Origin: Lunularia cruciata | Lineage: Eukaryota > Streptophyta > Marchantiopsida > Lunulariales > Lunulariaceae | Assembly (NCBI GenBank): GCA_948567375.1 | Contig: OX419755.1 | Span: forward strand, 4,655,001 to 4,719,000 | Direction of reading: 5' to 3' | DNA length: 64,000 bases | In this document: in pieces, positions 36,361 to 46,927 of the stretch | Layout: every line of letters starts with the position of its first letter | Numbering within the stretch: the first letter of the stretch is position 1 | Program-made: the position numbers and the translations under genes | Notes under the pieces: generated by a model | Database searches by the model: none | Seen by the model: the letters and a program-made list of their open reading frames with translations, nothing else | What the model was told of the DNA's origin: nothing

Positions 36361-38514
36361 GTCTTAATCTCAGCGCTCAGGGGAGGTTATTGCAGAGCGC
36401 CTGTGATGGTGTAGTCTAACAAGATCACCGAGTTTTATGACACGAGCAGCTAATACTTAGCAAATTCAACACGAATTAGATTTACAGCTCACAATATGCT
36501 GCCACTTCTGTATGGTAACGAAGGGCTCGTAACTAGGGTTCTGAGACCGGGTTGACTGGTAGCAACTCGGTTTTAAGAGCAACATCATTAACCTATTTCA
36601 GTTGGAATTTACTGAAACTAATATCGATTGGCGATTACCATTGCGATTTTGTGAGAGAAATGTCTCTGAGCGATTACTGTTGCGATGTAAAAATGGAGAT
36701 CCTTTCACGTTCGCTGATAGGAACGGAAGGCACCTTCGCAGATACGGAAATTATTATGGTGGACGAGAATATTAGAATGGATGGGAAATCGATAGTTTGA
36801 TCTGGCTTCAGAGACAATATTCTCGTCTTCTCAGAAATTGTTGTCTTTTCGCATTAGTACGGTAAGCAACAAGAGGAGACCGACATTTCATTGTCCATCT
36901 CCAAAATTCCGGAAATCGAGAAATGTTAGCAGCGGAAACGGGAGTAACGGGAGCACGTTGGCCGATATGCTTTGGCCTTACAATTAACGTCCTCTGAGAA
37001 CGGGGTGAAATTTTAAGAGCTAGACTCCACCACCAGATCCGAAGAAAGCATGGACATGGATTGAATGAAACCATCAAAGCTTTCGACGAGATTCTGTCCC
37101 AAGACTTCATGACTTCACACTCAAAAAGTCGCTTGGTCAAGTGTAGATTGTTCTCTACTTGGCACCATTTTAACAATGATCACCGAAGCATATGAGGTTC
37201 CTAATGGGATTTCTCATCATTATGTTAGAGATGAAAAATGTGCTTCTTGCAGAAGTCTGAATCAGATAGGCTTCGATCAGTAAGGATGAGCCATCTATTG
37301 TGAAGTAATGATAAGGTTTCGATGCACTGCAGTCATGAGACGACTTGTACTGTCCGCACAAAGAGATGGCTTTTTCGAGTACCGTGTTAGCTAAGTCGGG
37401 ATTGCTACTACCTCATCTACAGTTGCCAACCTTTTGACTGTGAAAACAACGGTTCATATCCTCTAGTACAGACACATGTCACTTAGAGGAACATTCATGA
37501 GGTACATTCATTCGTGCATGAGGTACATTCAAATGCTACTGTTTCATCCGTTCACGACTCTGAGTGGATAAATTAGTAACTGATGTTGGCAGCAACCTTG
37601 GTCGCTTTGATAAACCAGTACTTCGGATGCCTCTGAATGGATAAATTAGTAACTGCTATTGCCAGCAACCTTGGTCGCTTTGAGAAACCAGTACTTCGGA
37701 TGAAGGGATAAGACAGTGAATTTGCAATGCTTGTGAGCGACGGCAGCGTTGATCCAAAGACCTGAATGAAGCAGTTACTTGTAAAGCTATCAACCTTATT
37801 GGCTTTGAGGAGCATATTGATCGATCAAGTTATACACGCTCGCTGCACTGCTTAGTTTCGATCATCCGATCCAACTGCATGGACCTAATAAAGGTAACCA
37901 TTAATTAGTGACTGCAGCTGTTTAACTGGATTGATTACGCCCCCTTTGATTGTCAAGGGAAAAATCTTAAGATGGCAGCCTCTACAGTAGTGCATGAACA
38001 AGTTTTCTTTGACTGCTATCCCTATTCATGTATATTGAAATGCTCAGTACGAGGCTGATTCACGTACTCTGAAGGATTATGTTGCACTGCATCATTTCGA
38101 TGAGAAGCACCTCAGCGAAAGAACTTGCACCAAGTGTAACTTTCGAACTACGCCAGCACAATTGACGCCGACTTCTATCCATCCAGTTTACATCTAATAC
38201 ATGCGACACTTCACTCCGGCACTCAAACCAATCGCAACTGCCTAAGCGATGAAAGAGAATCATCAAGCAACTCGGAGAAAGATTGAACGAATCCTCGTGT
38301 TCGGGGGATCTCGACAAAACAGTGATCGAGAATCATAATACCATATTCAACTCTTTGCCGACCGGCCCGAGAGAATCACTGTGTTCAGTGCTCCTCTGAG
38401 TCAAGAAAGAGCGCCTGCGCGTGCGCTCGTACCGAGCGAAAAGCGAAAGCGTGGCGCTGAGTCGCGCCTCGCGCGATCTTGATCTTTACGTGGTTCATTT
38501 TCCCGACTATCAAA
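36361..38514. other. Intergenic DNA, no gene recognised
   Basis: Only short unconvincing ORFs. It contains the 73-bp duplication at 37558-37703 and a GC-rich, CpG-rich stretch at about 38400-38480. Confidence 0.5.
37558..37703. repeat. 73-bp tandem duplication
   Basis: The unit ctctgagtggataaattagt (37558-37630) is followed directly by ctctgaatggataaattagt (37631-37703). About seven differences over 73 bases. Confidence 0.9.
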
Positions 38515-38612
38515 TGGGGGTTAGCCCCATTTACCTATTTTGCTTCACCCTTGTACGGTTTGATGTGGTCTTCCTTTCCTTCGTGTTTTCTACGCGGTCG
38601 CCCTTTTTTCTT
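38515..38612. repeat. Dispersed repeat, copy a
   Basis: Blocks ttagccccatttacctattt, cccttgtacggtttgatg and ccttcgtgttttctacgcgg recur at 39552-39665 and, inverted and more diverged, at about 61025-61140. This may be part of an unidentified mobile element. Confidence 0.65.
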
Positions 38613-38680
38613 ACTATCATTGACAATGAATACTATGAATGTTAGACGTACGTTGTCACGGTCCATCCAGTACTTGGGTA

Positions 38681-38702
38681 GATCATCCCGGGCGGGATGA
38701 TC
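38681..38702. repeat. Short palindrome
   Basis: gatcatcccg-gg-cgggatgatc: two perfect 10-base arms separated by two bases. Confidence 0.9.
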
Positions 38703-39305
38703 CCGAGTTCCCGGCGGGAAGTCGGAAGCAGCGGTCTTCCTGCGAATTTCCTGGTCTATGTGAAGACTATCCCTAGAAGTTCCTAGTGCTCGGGAAGCTG
38801 TTCGTGGGGTCCCAAGCGTGTTTCCAGATCTTCAAGCCTTCGGGTTTGCTAAACGTTGGCTGCTATTCGTTACCGGCTTTTCTCCGACGTAATCCGTCGT
38901 CTAGACGGAAACGCTCAAAACGTTGCCGGCATGAATGACACTGTGAGCCGGGTGTATCCGAGCCGTGAAGGAATTTAAAAGGTTGCTAGTTTTTTGCTTT
39001 TCTGTTAGCTATCCCATTGCCCACTGGCAATGTAACCGGGATGGATGCCGGTTCTTTCCGACCACTGTGACCATCACGGCCACCACTCCAGGTACAGTAT
39101 ATGTTTCCCCGACTACGTAGTCGACCAGACTGAGTCAAGTCCGTGTCACAAAGATTCACAAACTGTGGCGAGAGACGACGACATCGAGCTTTCGGTTATC
39201 GTGGATTAGTTTACATAAAATGTGATTGGTAGACTAAGTAGACCGTGCTGAAGATACGCATTTCTTTAGCACGGTCATGGTATGTATGGGGACTGCAACT
39301 TCCTC

Positions 39306-39977
39306 CAGAGATGGACTTAACAATACCTCACCTTTGACACTTGAACTTAACGGCACCCCAAGTTGGGAAAAGACATAACATTGCCCCAACCTTGACGTGG
39401 ATTTAGTTAGTCCGTGCGGGCATTGAACCTTTCGGACAACTAGACTTTGTCCTGTAATAAGCATTCAATATTTCAATACTTCCCATCCTTCGTGTTTTTT
39501 ACGCGATCGCCCTCTTTCCTCTTACCCTTTCCCTTTTTCCTAGCCCCCTTTTACCTTTCCTCTTTCCCTTTTTCCTAGCCCCATTTTTTACCTTTTTCGT
39601 CTCTCCCTTGTACGGCTCGATGGGGCCTTCCTCTCCTTCGTGTTCTCTGCGCGGTCGCCTTTTTAGTATTTTCCTTCAATATTTCGTAGAAGCAAAGTCA
39701 ACTTACATCACCACAGTTTGAGAGAACTTTTGAAAACATAATTGGCCTGAATGGCCTGGTCAGAAGCAACTCCGCCTTGCAATAAAAGACCTGAACCAGT
39801 TCCGCATTCGCTGCCAACAAGGACAATCAGCTGCCACGTTGGTACATATCAAGTTGCCAGCTAATCATGCAGCTGCCATGCTGGTGGCCCATGTCAAGCT
39901 TTGGGATCATCTTTCTGCCAACTTGGGGTGCCGTTAAATCCAAGGGCCAAAATCGGGGTACCGGTAAGTCCATCTCT
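39306..39977. repeat. Imperfect inverted repeat pair (about 90-bp arms)
   Basis: The arm 39306-39403 (agagatggacttaac, then cttaacggcaccccaagttg) returns as reverse complement at 39888-39977. The interior carries copy b of the dispersed repeat. This resembles a small foldback element or decayed inverted insertion. No ORF is seen. Confidence 0.65.
39552..39665. repeat. Dispersed repeat, copy b
   Basis: tagccccattttttaccttt, then cccttgtacggctcgatggg and ccttcgtgttctctgcgcgg. A partial further copy (tccttcgtgttttttacgcg) lies at 39487. CT-rich. Confidence 0.65.
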
Positions 39978-40299
39978 AAACTTCCTCGTATATTAAGATT
40001 CTTCGCGTTCCATGAGGAAGTTAAAGAATACTTAATAAATGTAGAAAAAGGGCCCAAGTGTAATGGTTCTCCAAGGAGTTGCAAAGGCCATTCCTTACTT
40101 TTTCAGTTATTGACCTACTTAATATCTATGTCATATAGAAAGGAAAACAAGCAGGTGATAAACCTTGACTACTATTTATGTATATATCAAAACAAACTTA
40201 TTACCACTGAGAAATATATTATATTGATTAAGAAGAGGCTACTATATATGACTACTATGACAATGTTTTCTCCACAAGCCATAGAGAAAGTGGTTTTTT

Positions 40300-40331
40300 A
40301 TTTTTATTTTTGTTTTTTTATTTTATTTTAT

Positions 40332-40375
<44 letters not shown>

Positions 40376-40380
40376 TATTT
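40300..40380. repeat. T-rich tract and (ATT)n microsatellite
   Basis: T/A-rich tract running into about thirteen perfect att triplets between roughly 40337 and 40378. Confidence 0.9.
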
Positions 40381-41272
40381 ATATGAAACCTCGGGACACC
40401 AAACCCCTATAGATCCCAATAAAGTACCCTGAAGGAAAAGTATACATGGAATACAAGCACCCAAAACTGCACACATAGGCAAAAAGAGCCAAAGACTCTA
40501 CAAACAGCGGCACCAAAATGGAACAATAGACAAGGAGAGCCAAAGACTCTAAAGGCACACACACAAGAGGAACACAACACTATGAAGGGAAACCAACACT
40601 AGAAACTCTACAATGATGTAAAATGAGCAAAGTAGGAACCTATAACTAAACAGTGTGATAGAGATACTCCAAGGAGATGTCTGACAAGTGTGAGGGAAGA
40701 GCACTAATGGAACATTAGTACTCTCTATAGATGCTCGACAATTAAGACTCAAAGCATGTGACCTCTATAGGGTGACAAAGATCCTCTGCTAAAAATAAGA
40801 GGTAAGCATGGTGGGTGAGAAAGCCAAAGTGCCTCTCTTCTATAGTGAGCCTCGTGCTGCCTCTCAAAGGAGACCATAAAATTGATGATGAAGGTAAGTC
40901 GACTATCATGATGGGTAGCAATAAAAATGGGCACTCCTTTTGTTAAAATGTGTATGTCAAAAGGAGAGCCACTAGGGCCCACGCTCCTAAGTAAGCTACC
41001 GGTGCAATAGCCTCCTATGATATGATACCGCATTCTTCCATGGCTATGGGAAGAGCTATCTGCAAATGGGACCAATCATCTTATAATTGTGGGAGCATAC
41101 AAGGCCTTAAGAGTGTGGAGAAGGTATGGCGCATGTGACTATCAAAGGACCATAGATATGGGAGGAGGACCAATATGGGAGAGTATGTGTGTGCCAAATA
41201 GGATGCTCTCAAGACATAACATTGCAAAAGGATGGAGTAGGCCACTTGTGCATTCCCCAACCTGGGAGAAGG
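40381..41272. other. No recognisable gene
   Basis: Purine-rich sequence next to the LTR at 41273. The phrase gagccaaagactct occurs twice (about 40487 and 40538). The minus ORFs here show no known domain. It may be part of an unidentified element. Confidence 0.45.
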
Positions 41273-41861
41273 TGTAATGTTCCAAGGATAGGAGAAACTC
41301 CAAGAAAAACATAAGAGAAATACAAGGCTTCATCACTCAATACTCTAATGCCCCAAAGGAGCACCTTGTCTTTATTATATAGCAAAGAGAAACCACTCAA
41401 AGGGAGCCACCCTTGGATCAGATACATGAATTGGTGATATGTCAGTGAGCTCCACCCTTAGATTAGTTGCATGGATTGGTGACATGTTGATCCTTGTACT
41501 ATTATGTTGGTCAAACAAGTTTGACCATAGAGAATATTTGGGGAATCTTCTTATATGAAGCTCAGAACAACATTAGGCACTATTGGAAAGCTCTCAATGA
41601 GACAAACATTGGAAGGAGAAAGAAATAACTTTACCCTAAAGGGAGGGGAATCTTCCATTTTTCAAAGTATAATTCATTTACTTATACCTCCAAAATTGAC
41701 TCTAAAATTTTCAAGGTGTTTTTGACCTCTACACTATTAGTGGAAGTACTCTTTTGGTGACACCTCTATCTGATCTACTTAGACCACCATATATACATCT
41801 CCCAAGATATTACCAAGCCAATTTCCACCTCTAGATAATATGTCTAGCTAGCGGTATTACA
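41273..41861 (-). repeat. 3' LTR of gypsy copy 3
   Basis: Begins tgtaatgttccaagg and ends gcggtattaca. At 589 bp it is shorter than its sisters, because the segment between the two internal ggtattaca-type sites is missing. Confidence 0.8.
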
Positions 41862-42731
41862 AACCTTCCCATTTTAAGACACAATGTTCTTGTTGCAAAA
41901 CTATTGCTCAAAAGATTGCACTAACACCAATGCATTGGTCAAGTTAGTTGCAAGTTCCCATCTTGCCTTATAAAATGAGCACATTTTCCAATGTATGAGA
42001 TATTTTACACATAGACAGCGGGTCACACAAATGCATTTCTAAAGAATGCGTTTGACTTTGTATTCCTTTGTGCCTTATACAATGAGTGTGGGACAAGGTC
42101 TAACTTCTTATATGGAAAGAAAGTGGGGAAATTGTTATGCATATCTATGTAGCAAGGAAACATGGAACATTGGATTTGGTAAGGGTTGTGCTACCTTGGA
42201 GAAGTCCTTGACAAATTGACAATAGAACCTAGTCAATCCGAAGAAAGTCTTAAGCTGAGTTTGATCTTCTCAAGCAATTTCTGAGTGACCTTTATTTTAT
42301 CTATTAACACTTTGATCTATTTTGCACTTATTCTATACCCCAAGTAAACTATTTCAAACTTGCAAAACTTGCACTTTGAGACTTTGGCATACAATTGGTT
42401 TTGTCATTAGATTTGGAGGACTTCTTGTAGAAGTTGCTTGTGCTCCTTCATTTTCCTACTGGAAACTAAGATGTCATCAAGGAAAATGATAATAGATTTA
42501 TCAAAGTATGGATGAAATATATCATTTATCAAATTCGTGAAGTAGTTGGTGCATTGGTGAGGCTGAATGGTATCATTAGGTACTCAAAGTGACCATACTT
42601 TGTTTGAAAGGTAGTTTTGTGTATGTCTTCCTCTATGATCCTAATTTGGTTATAACCACTCCGCTAAATCAAGTTTGGTGAAGTGTTCCACCCCATTGAT
42701 TTGATCAAAAAGGTCATTTATGCAAGGTAAT
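41862..42731 (-). pseudogene. Gypsy copy 3 pol remnant
   Basis: Fragments of RNase H and RT in minus-strand frames, aligned with copy 4 at 43481-43640 and 45431-46060. Includes the region for the catalytic box near 42480, heavily mutated. No translatable frame. Confidence 0.6.
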
Positions 42732-43480
42732 TGTAATCTTTTGAGGATAGAAGACTTGAAGAGAACTATAGAAGAAAAAACACACAATTTTGCACTCAAC
42801 CTCTAATGCTCCAAAGGAGCACCTTGACTATATTGTATAGCAAAGGGTACTCCGCTAAAGGAAGCTCCACCCTTGGATCATATACAAAGATTAGTGACAT
42901 GTCAATGAGCTCTATCCTTAGATTAGTTGCATGTATAGGTGACATGTCGGTTTTGATCCTATTTTGTTAGTCAAACTATATTTGATCAGAGGGAATCTTT
43001 AGGGAATCTTCTTATAGAAATCTCCATATTGCATGGGTGAGGTATTGTTAGAAAGCTCTCAATGAGAAAAACCTAACGGGAGGGGAAGAACCAACCTTTT
43101 CATCTATTGAAGCGGATCAGCACATTTTTTAGGCCTAATTCATTCATTTAGGCCTCCAAAATTGACTCTAAAGTTTTCAAGCTATTCTTTGCTCTTGCAC
43201 TACTAGTAGAAGTACTCTCTTGGTGATACTTCTATCTGATCTACTTAGTCCATTATCTATAATATCCTCCCATATGTTACCAATCCAATATTCACCTCTA
43301 GATCATATCTAGCTATTTGTATTACATTTTCAAGTTGTTTTTGACTCTTGCTCTATTAGTAGAAGTGTTTTTTTGTGACATCTCTATCTAATCTACCTAG
43401 CCCATCATACCTAACATCCTTCTAGATATTACCAAGTCAATTTTCACCTCTAGACAATATATCTAGCTATTAGTATTATA
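42732..43480 (-). repeat. 3' LTR of gypsy copy 4
   Basis: 749 bp from tgtaatcttttgagg to tagtattata. The last bases differ from the usual attaca by point mutation. It is clearly diverged from the partner at 58333-59071, so this element is old. Confidence 0.8.
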
Positions 43481-44850
43481 AACCTCCTCCCTTTTAAGCC
43501 GCAATGTCCTCGCTATGAAGTTGTTGCTCAAAAGCTTTCACTAACATTGGTGCATTGGTCAAGTTGGCTGTTGGCTCATATGTTGCCTCTTATAGTGGGT
43601 ACCCTTTCCAATGTACAAGATATTCTACACAATATTATCAAGTACCACAGATTTATTTTTGGAGCATGCGTTTGATCTCATATTCCTTCCTATCATCAAT
43701 GAGTGTTTGGCCAAGTCAAGTTTCTTGTATGGAAGAAAAATGGAGTGATCATGATGCATATTTTCATAGTAAGGACACATGGAATATTGGATGGATATTC
43801 ATGTGTGGTGGTAGCTCTAGGTGATAGGCCACTACTCCAATTTGATGAAGGATGAGAAAGGTCCAACAAAATGAGGTCTAAGCTTCCACTAATGTGAGGT
43901 TGGTTGTTGACAGCTAGACTTGATCTCCAACATTGAACTCCATGTGTTGGCAATATGCATCTACATACTATTTCTATTGATTTTGGACGATCTGCAACTT
44001 GTGTTTGGCATTCTACATTCCTTGTTGGATTTTGAAAACAAAAATCTAGACAACATCCACCTTGGTATCCACTAGGCGGATCTTCATTAAGCTCAATGGG
44101 TGTGAAAGGATGCTCTCTATACATGAGGAAGAATGATGTGGCCTGTGTGGATGCATTTACCAAATTGTTGTACAAAAATTCCACCAATGGAAGTAAGGTG
44201 TCCCACCTTTCTTGCTCCTCTAGAGTGAAGCCCCGTAGCATCTCTTCAATAGTGCAAATAGCCTGCTCTGTTTGACCACCGATCTGTGGATGGTAAGCCA
44301 TAGACATGGCCAATTTGGTTTTGAAGAGACCAAAGAGTGTTCTTCAAAACAAACTCATGAATTGAGTGCCTCTATCGATGATGAGCACGCAAGACAAGCC
44401 ATGGTGAAAAATACTACATCTAAGTATAACTAAGCTAGTTGTGGAGCCATCACATCCTTGGTGGTAGGATATACATGAATCATTTTGTTGAGTTGGTCAA
44501 CAAATACTATGATGGAGTCAAACCTTGAGGTGGTCTTGAGCAATTCATAGACTAGATCCATACTCACCTCTTCTCAATGTTGCATAGGAGTAGAAAGAGG
44601 TTGCACGAGCTTGAATAGAGGCTTTGTTTTGTTGACAAATTAGGTAGCTCCAAACATATTCCATCGCATCATTGCTCATCTTGGACCAATAGTAATGTCG
44701 TTGAATTGCATCCAAGGTCGTGTCCACTCTGACATGACCTGCAATAGTAGAATCATGACATTCCGCTAAGATGGTGGTGTGTAATTCTGGGGCATTCATG
44801 ATCCATAATTTACCATCATGAAAAGTGAGTCCTTGGTTGTTGGTGATGCC
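43481..44850 (-). pseudogene. Gypsy integrase (copy 4), decayed
   Basis: The N-terminal zinc-binding part is open at 44799-44545 (H-x-H and C-x2-C spaced as in HHCC: ECHDSTIAGHVRVDTTLDAI, then YLICQQNKA). The end of the catalytic core is in 44313-43696: MAMSMAYHPQIGGQTEQAIC, matching the YHPQTDGQTER block with Gln where the third catalytic Glu is followed by Arg. The core between is interrupted by stops. Confidence 0.8.
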
Positions 44851-45400
44851 TTTGGATGATTGAGCCCATATTATCTATGGATCTGTTTTTATAACAACTA
44901 GAATCTTTGGCCAGAATTCAAGGTTCATCTTAACCTCTACCACCAAATTTTTTGCCATCAATATATAGGTGAATGCGTCTACAAGTTGCTTCTTGCCTTC
45001 CACATAGGTGATTATCATGTTGAATCATTGTCATTACTCTGCCCACCAAATCTAGTGACGAGATAGTCTTTTGTGTCTTGAGGTAGACTAGAGGTTCATG
45101 GTTTGTCTCCATTACAAACACCTTCTTGCCAAGATAGTACTTCCAATGCTTGGTTGTAATGACAATGGCCAACTCTTCTTGCTCTATGGTGTGATAATTG
45201 TATTTTTTTGGTAACAGCTTTCAAGAGAAGTAAGCAATTGGATGCCACTAATCATGCCACTCTTGTTGTGGGACTGCCCCTATTGCTACACTGATGCATC
45301 GATAGCCAATTTGATTGGACATTTTGGGTCATACCATTTCAAGATTGGTGCATGTAGCAAGGCATCTTTCAATTCTTGAAAGGCCAACTCTTGTGTGATT
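44851..45400 (-). pseudogene. Gypsy RNase H (copy 4), decayed
   Basis: The piece 45172-44930 has KHWKYYLGKKVFVMETNHEP followed by LVYLKTQKTISSLDLVGRV, the end of the gypsy RNase H domain. The start of the domain up to 45400 is in another frame. The catalytic D-A-S block is damaged. Confidence 0.7.
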
Positions 45401-45646
45401 CCCCACATCCACTTCTTCCCCTTGCCAAGTAGTGTTGTTAAAGGTTGTGCCACCTTGGAGAAGTCCTTGACAAACCAATGTTATAATCCCGTCAACCCTA
45501 AGAAGCTCTTGAGTTGAATCTGATCTTCTAGAGCGCTCTATTTTTTAATGACCTTTATTTTATTTATTAATACTTGGATACCCTCTATATTTACTCAATG
45601 CTCCAAGTAGTCTACTTTAGACTTGCCAAACTTGCACTTTGAGATT

Positions 45647-45690
45647 TTGGCATACAATTGATTCTATCTTGGCATACAATTGATTCTATC
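45647..45690. repeat. 22-bp tandem duplication in RT pseudogene
   Basis: Perfect repeat of ttggcatacaattgattcta plus tc (45647-45668, 45669-45690). Confidence 0.9.
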
Positions 45691-45770
45691 TTAGTATCTG
45701 GAAGACTTCTTTTAGATATTGTTTGTGTTCTATCATTGTCCTACTATATACTAAGATGTCATCTAGGAAG

Positions 45771-45824
45771 ACAATAATAGACTTATCCAAATAATAGACA
45801 ATAATAGACTTATCCAAATATGGT
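45771..45824. repeat. 27-bp tandem duplication in RT pseudogene
   Basis: acaataatagacttatccaa begins at 45771 and again at 45798. The two units differ only at their last bases. Confidence 0.85.
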
Positions 45825-46096
45825 CAAAATATATCATTCATCAAACTCATGAAAGTGGTAGGTGCATTGGTGAGGTCGAATGGCATCACAAGGTACTTGA
45901 AGTGGCCATACTTGGTTCAAAAGGCAGTTTTGTATACATCTTCCTTTACAATCCAAATTTGATTATAATCACTCCGTAAGTCCAGTTTGGTGAAGTGTTT
46001 TGCTCCATTGAGTTGATCAAACAGGTCATATATACGGGGTAAGGGGTATTTGTTCTTCACTATTTCCTGATTGAGGCACCGATAGTCAATGTGCAT

Positions 46097-46202
46097 TGTC
46101 GTGCGTATATACATCGCTACACAACATACATCGCTGTCAACATCATACACTATAAAAGCACAACTCACACATAAGTCATACATAGACTCTAAAGTGCCAC
46201 AA
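46097..46202 (-). repeat. Extra terminal copy of the LTR's first ~104 bp
   Basis: Same sequence as 46654-46759 with a single difference (tcgctgtc here, tcgttgtc there). It sits beyond the outer end of the complete LTR, directly beside the host sequence. A complete LTR should be the outermost part, so this is an anomaly. Confidence 0.9.
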
Positions 46203-46758
46203 TAATCAGATTGCTTAATACTTTCAACTCAACTCAACTCAGATCAGTACTTGATCTGTCACTCTATAAACTGCCAACAACTGGGCACTGATTACAGTCA
46301 AGCCACACCCACTCAAGCATAGAGAATCCAGGTGACGCTCGCCGGCCTCTGTCCACCATAGCCAGGAACTCGAAGGCTCAACATCAGAGAAGTGAGCTCT
46401 CTGGAGCTCACTTCTAAACTATACCCCCTGGACTCGAGCTAGCCCTGAAACCCTAATGGTCCCGCTGACGGCACACTCGACGGTGCAAACGGTGCAAAGT
46501 GACGGTGGGCCCCACCGTGAAGTCAGTACCCCGAACACGAAATCTAACTGTCGGAAAGTAGTCCCTGAGAAACAGCTAGAATAACTCTAACTACCATCAC
46601 TGGAACTCCAGTGTCTGAGCATCTAGATGCAGAACTACAAATGGCGTGACAGCTGTCGTGCGTATATACATCGCTACACAACATACATCGTTGTCAACAT
46701 CATACACTATAAAAGCACAACTCACACATAAGTCATACATAGACTCTAAAGTGCCACA
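46203..46758 (-). repeat. 3' LTR of the methyltransferase element
   Basis: About 556 bp. On the element's strand it begins TGTGGCAC beside the polypurine tract and ends near TCTGATTA. A TATATA lies about 85 bases in (46664-46672). It is followed after about 20 bases by the perfect palindrome GACAGCTGTC (46648-46657) and then the 449-bp part shared with the right end. A telobox aaaccctaa is at 46448-46456. Confidence 0.8.
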
Positions 46759-46771
46759 ATTGCCCCCCTAG
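46759..46771 (-). other. Polypurine tract of the methyltransferase element
   Basis: Minus strand GCTAGGGGGGCAAT immediately before TGTGGCAC, as expected for the plus-strand primer next to a 3' LTR. It fixes where this LTR begins. Confidence 0.7.
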
Positions 46772-46927
46772 CTGGCGGTTAGGTCCCTCTAACTCCAGAT
46801 AGCCATCTACTCTAAGTATATGGTATACCCTCTAATGGGCAAAGATCAAGAGGCCGGGTGCTATGGAGCCCCATCGTTAGTCGCCTGTCTGCAATCTATA
46901 CCATATAAAGAATGAACTAGCTATAGG

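Larger units (their letters stand above)
41273..42731 (-). mobile_element. Ty3/gypsy copy 3: 3' LTR and deleted internal part
   Basis: Same family as copies 1, 2 and 4. The 3' LTR is 41273-41861. Next to it the minus strand reads TTAAAATGGGAAGGTT, a polypurine tract. The internal part begins like the 3' end of copy 4 (43481 onward), then jumps near 42170 to RNase H/RT sequence (compare 45431), so integrase has been deleted. It ends at 42731, in RT, where copy 4 starts. Confidence 0.75.
42732..46096 (-). mobile_element. Ty3/gypsy copy 4, left (3') part
   Basis: From left: 3' LTR 42732-43480; polypurine tract AAAAGGGAGGAGGTT on the minus strand beside it; integrase; RNase H; and the C-terminal part of RT up to 46096. 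There the methyltransferase-bearing element is inserted. The element resumes at 55801. The LTR itself starts inside RT of copy 3. Confidence 0.85.
45401..46096 (-). pseudogene. Gypsy reverse transcriptase, C-terminal part (copy 4)
   Basis: Frames between 46183 and 45500 give [40 protein letters not shown] and [14 protein letters not shown], typical gypsy RT fingers/palm. The catalytic box lies near 45745-45770. The other part of this RT is at 55801-56061. Two short tandem duplications (45647-45690, 45771-45824) damage the frame. Confidence 0.85.

Noticed and set aside
39867-40412. 181-codon plus-strand ORF
   Set aside because: Runs through the inverted repeat and the ATT microsatellite, giving a poly-Tyr tail. 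Not a plausible protein.
46097-46202. Solo LTR fragment of an independent insertion
   Set aside because: It is 99 percent identical to 46654-46759, joins the LTR without target sequence between, and supplies just the part missing at the other end. A permuted single insertion is simpler.
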